7,464 bases of DNA from Alphaproteobacteria bacterium (GTDB taxonomy: Bacteria; Pseudomonadota; Alphaproteobacteria; Rhodobacterales; Rhodobacteraceae). The translations under genes and the position numbers were made by a program. Each line of letters starts with the position of its first letter. The first letter of the stretch is position 1. The notes below the pieces were generated by a model. The model saw nothing but the letters and a program-made list of their open reading frames with translations, searched no databases and was not told the DNA's origin. Positions 6,628-7,464 of the stretch are shown here, one piece after another. The stretch spans positions 1 to 7,464 of the forward strand of contig RFGD01000215.1 in the NCBI GenBank assembly GCA_003696705.1. The letters run 5' to 3'.

Positions 6628-6629
<2 letters not shown>
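5994..6629 (+). CDS. rnhB: Ribonuclease HII
   Basis: This 211-residue cytoplasmic enzyme cleaves RNA in RNA-DNA hybrids and cuts 5' to single ribonucleotides embedded in DNA, starting ribonucleotide excision repair. All family landmarks are present: [13 protein letters not shown] (23-35) with catalytic D25 and E26 and the GRG ribonucleotide-sensing motif; NDSKRLS (53-59); LVDGNDLP (114-121) with D116; [21 protein letters not shown] (133-153) with D135; [11 protein letters not shown] (173-183); and HRRSFRPV (192-199). The length is normal for the family. The start is uncertain: ATG 5994 and ATG 6012 (six codons later) both have weak ribosome binding sites, and the open frame upstream of 5994 is a shadow of the preceding gene. 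The next gene is ccrM, 89 bp downstream; this neighbourhood is familiar in alphaproteobacteria. The TGA stop overlaps the first of three GANTC sites. Confidence 0.95.

Positions 6630-7464
<835 letters not shown>

Overview
The window is GC-rich DNA whose content points to an alphaproteobacterium, most likely of the Rhodobacterales. The clearest pointers are a CcrM-type GANTC adenine methyltransferase directly downstream of an RNase HII gene, a TRAP transporter with a Tat-type signal on its binding protein, and strong GC bias at third codon positions. The taxonomic call is an inference from gene content.

Layout. Positions 1-5085 carry five genes, all on the minus strand. In transcription order they are: a small secreted protein with two cysteines (5085-4777); a membrane protein with a winged-helix DNA-binding fold at its C-terminus (4805-4101), whose start overlaps the previous gene by 29 bp; a TRAP solute-binding protein (3930-2830); a TRAP small permease (2745-1426); and a TRAP large permease (1424-69). 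A GC hairpin with a T-rich tail lies between the binding protein and the permeases, and a terminator-like hairpin (9-34) closes the cluster. The small permease has a TM2-like domain and a long coiled coil fused in front of its DctQ domain.

From 5086 the strand switches. A 228-bp divergent intergenic region holds a perfect 8+8 bp inverted repeat. It is followed on the plus strand by an unrecognised secreted protein with an internally repeated two-cysteine unit (5314-5835), a strong terminator (5916-5943), ribonuclease HII (5994-6629), and the first two thirds of ccrM (6719 to the window edge). Three GANTC sites lie within 39 bp upstream of ccrM, followed by a 9-bp-stem hairpin in its leader. 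This arrangement suggests that the methyltransferase may be regulated by methylation of its own promoter.

How the genes may work together. The three TRAP genes form one uptake system for a small organic acid; the binding protein most resembles the TakP-like 2-oxoacid/carboxylate group. The membrane winged-helix protein and its secreted partner are translationally coupled and may form an envelope-sensing regulatory pair. Whether they control the adjacent TRAP genes cannot be seen from sequence alone. No tRNA, rRNA, CRISPR array, insertion sequence or prophage gene was found.
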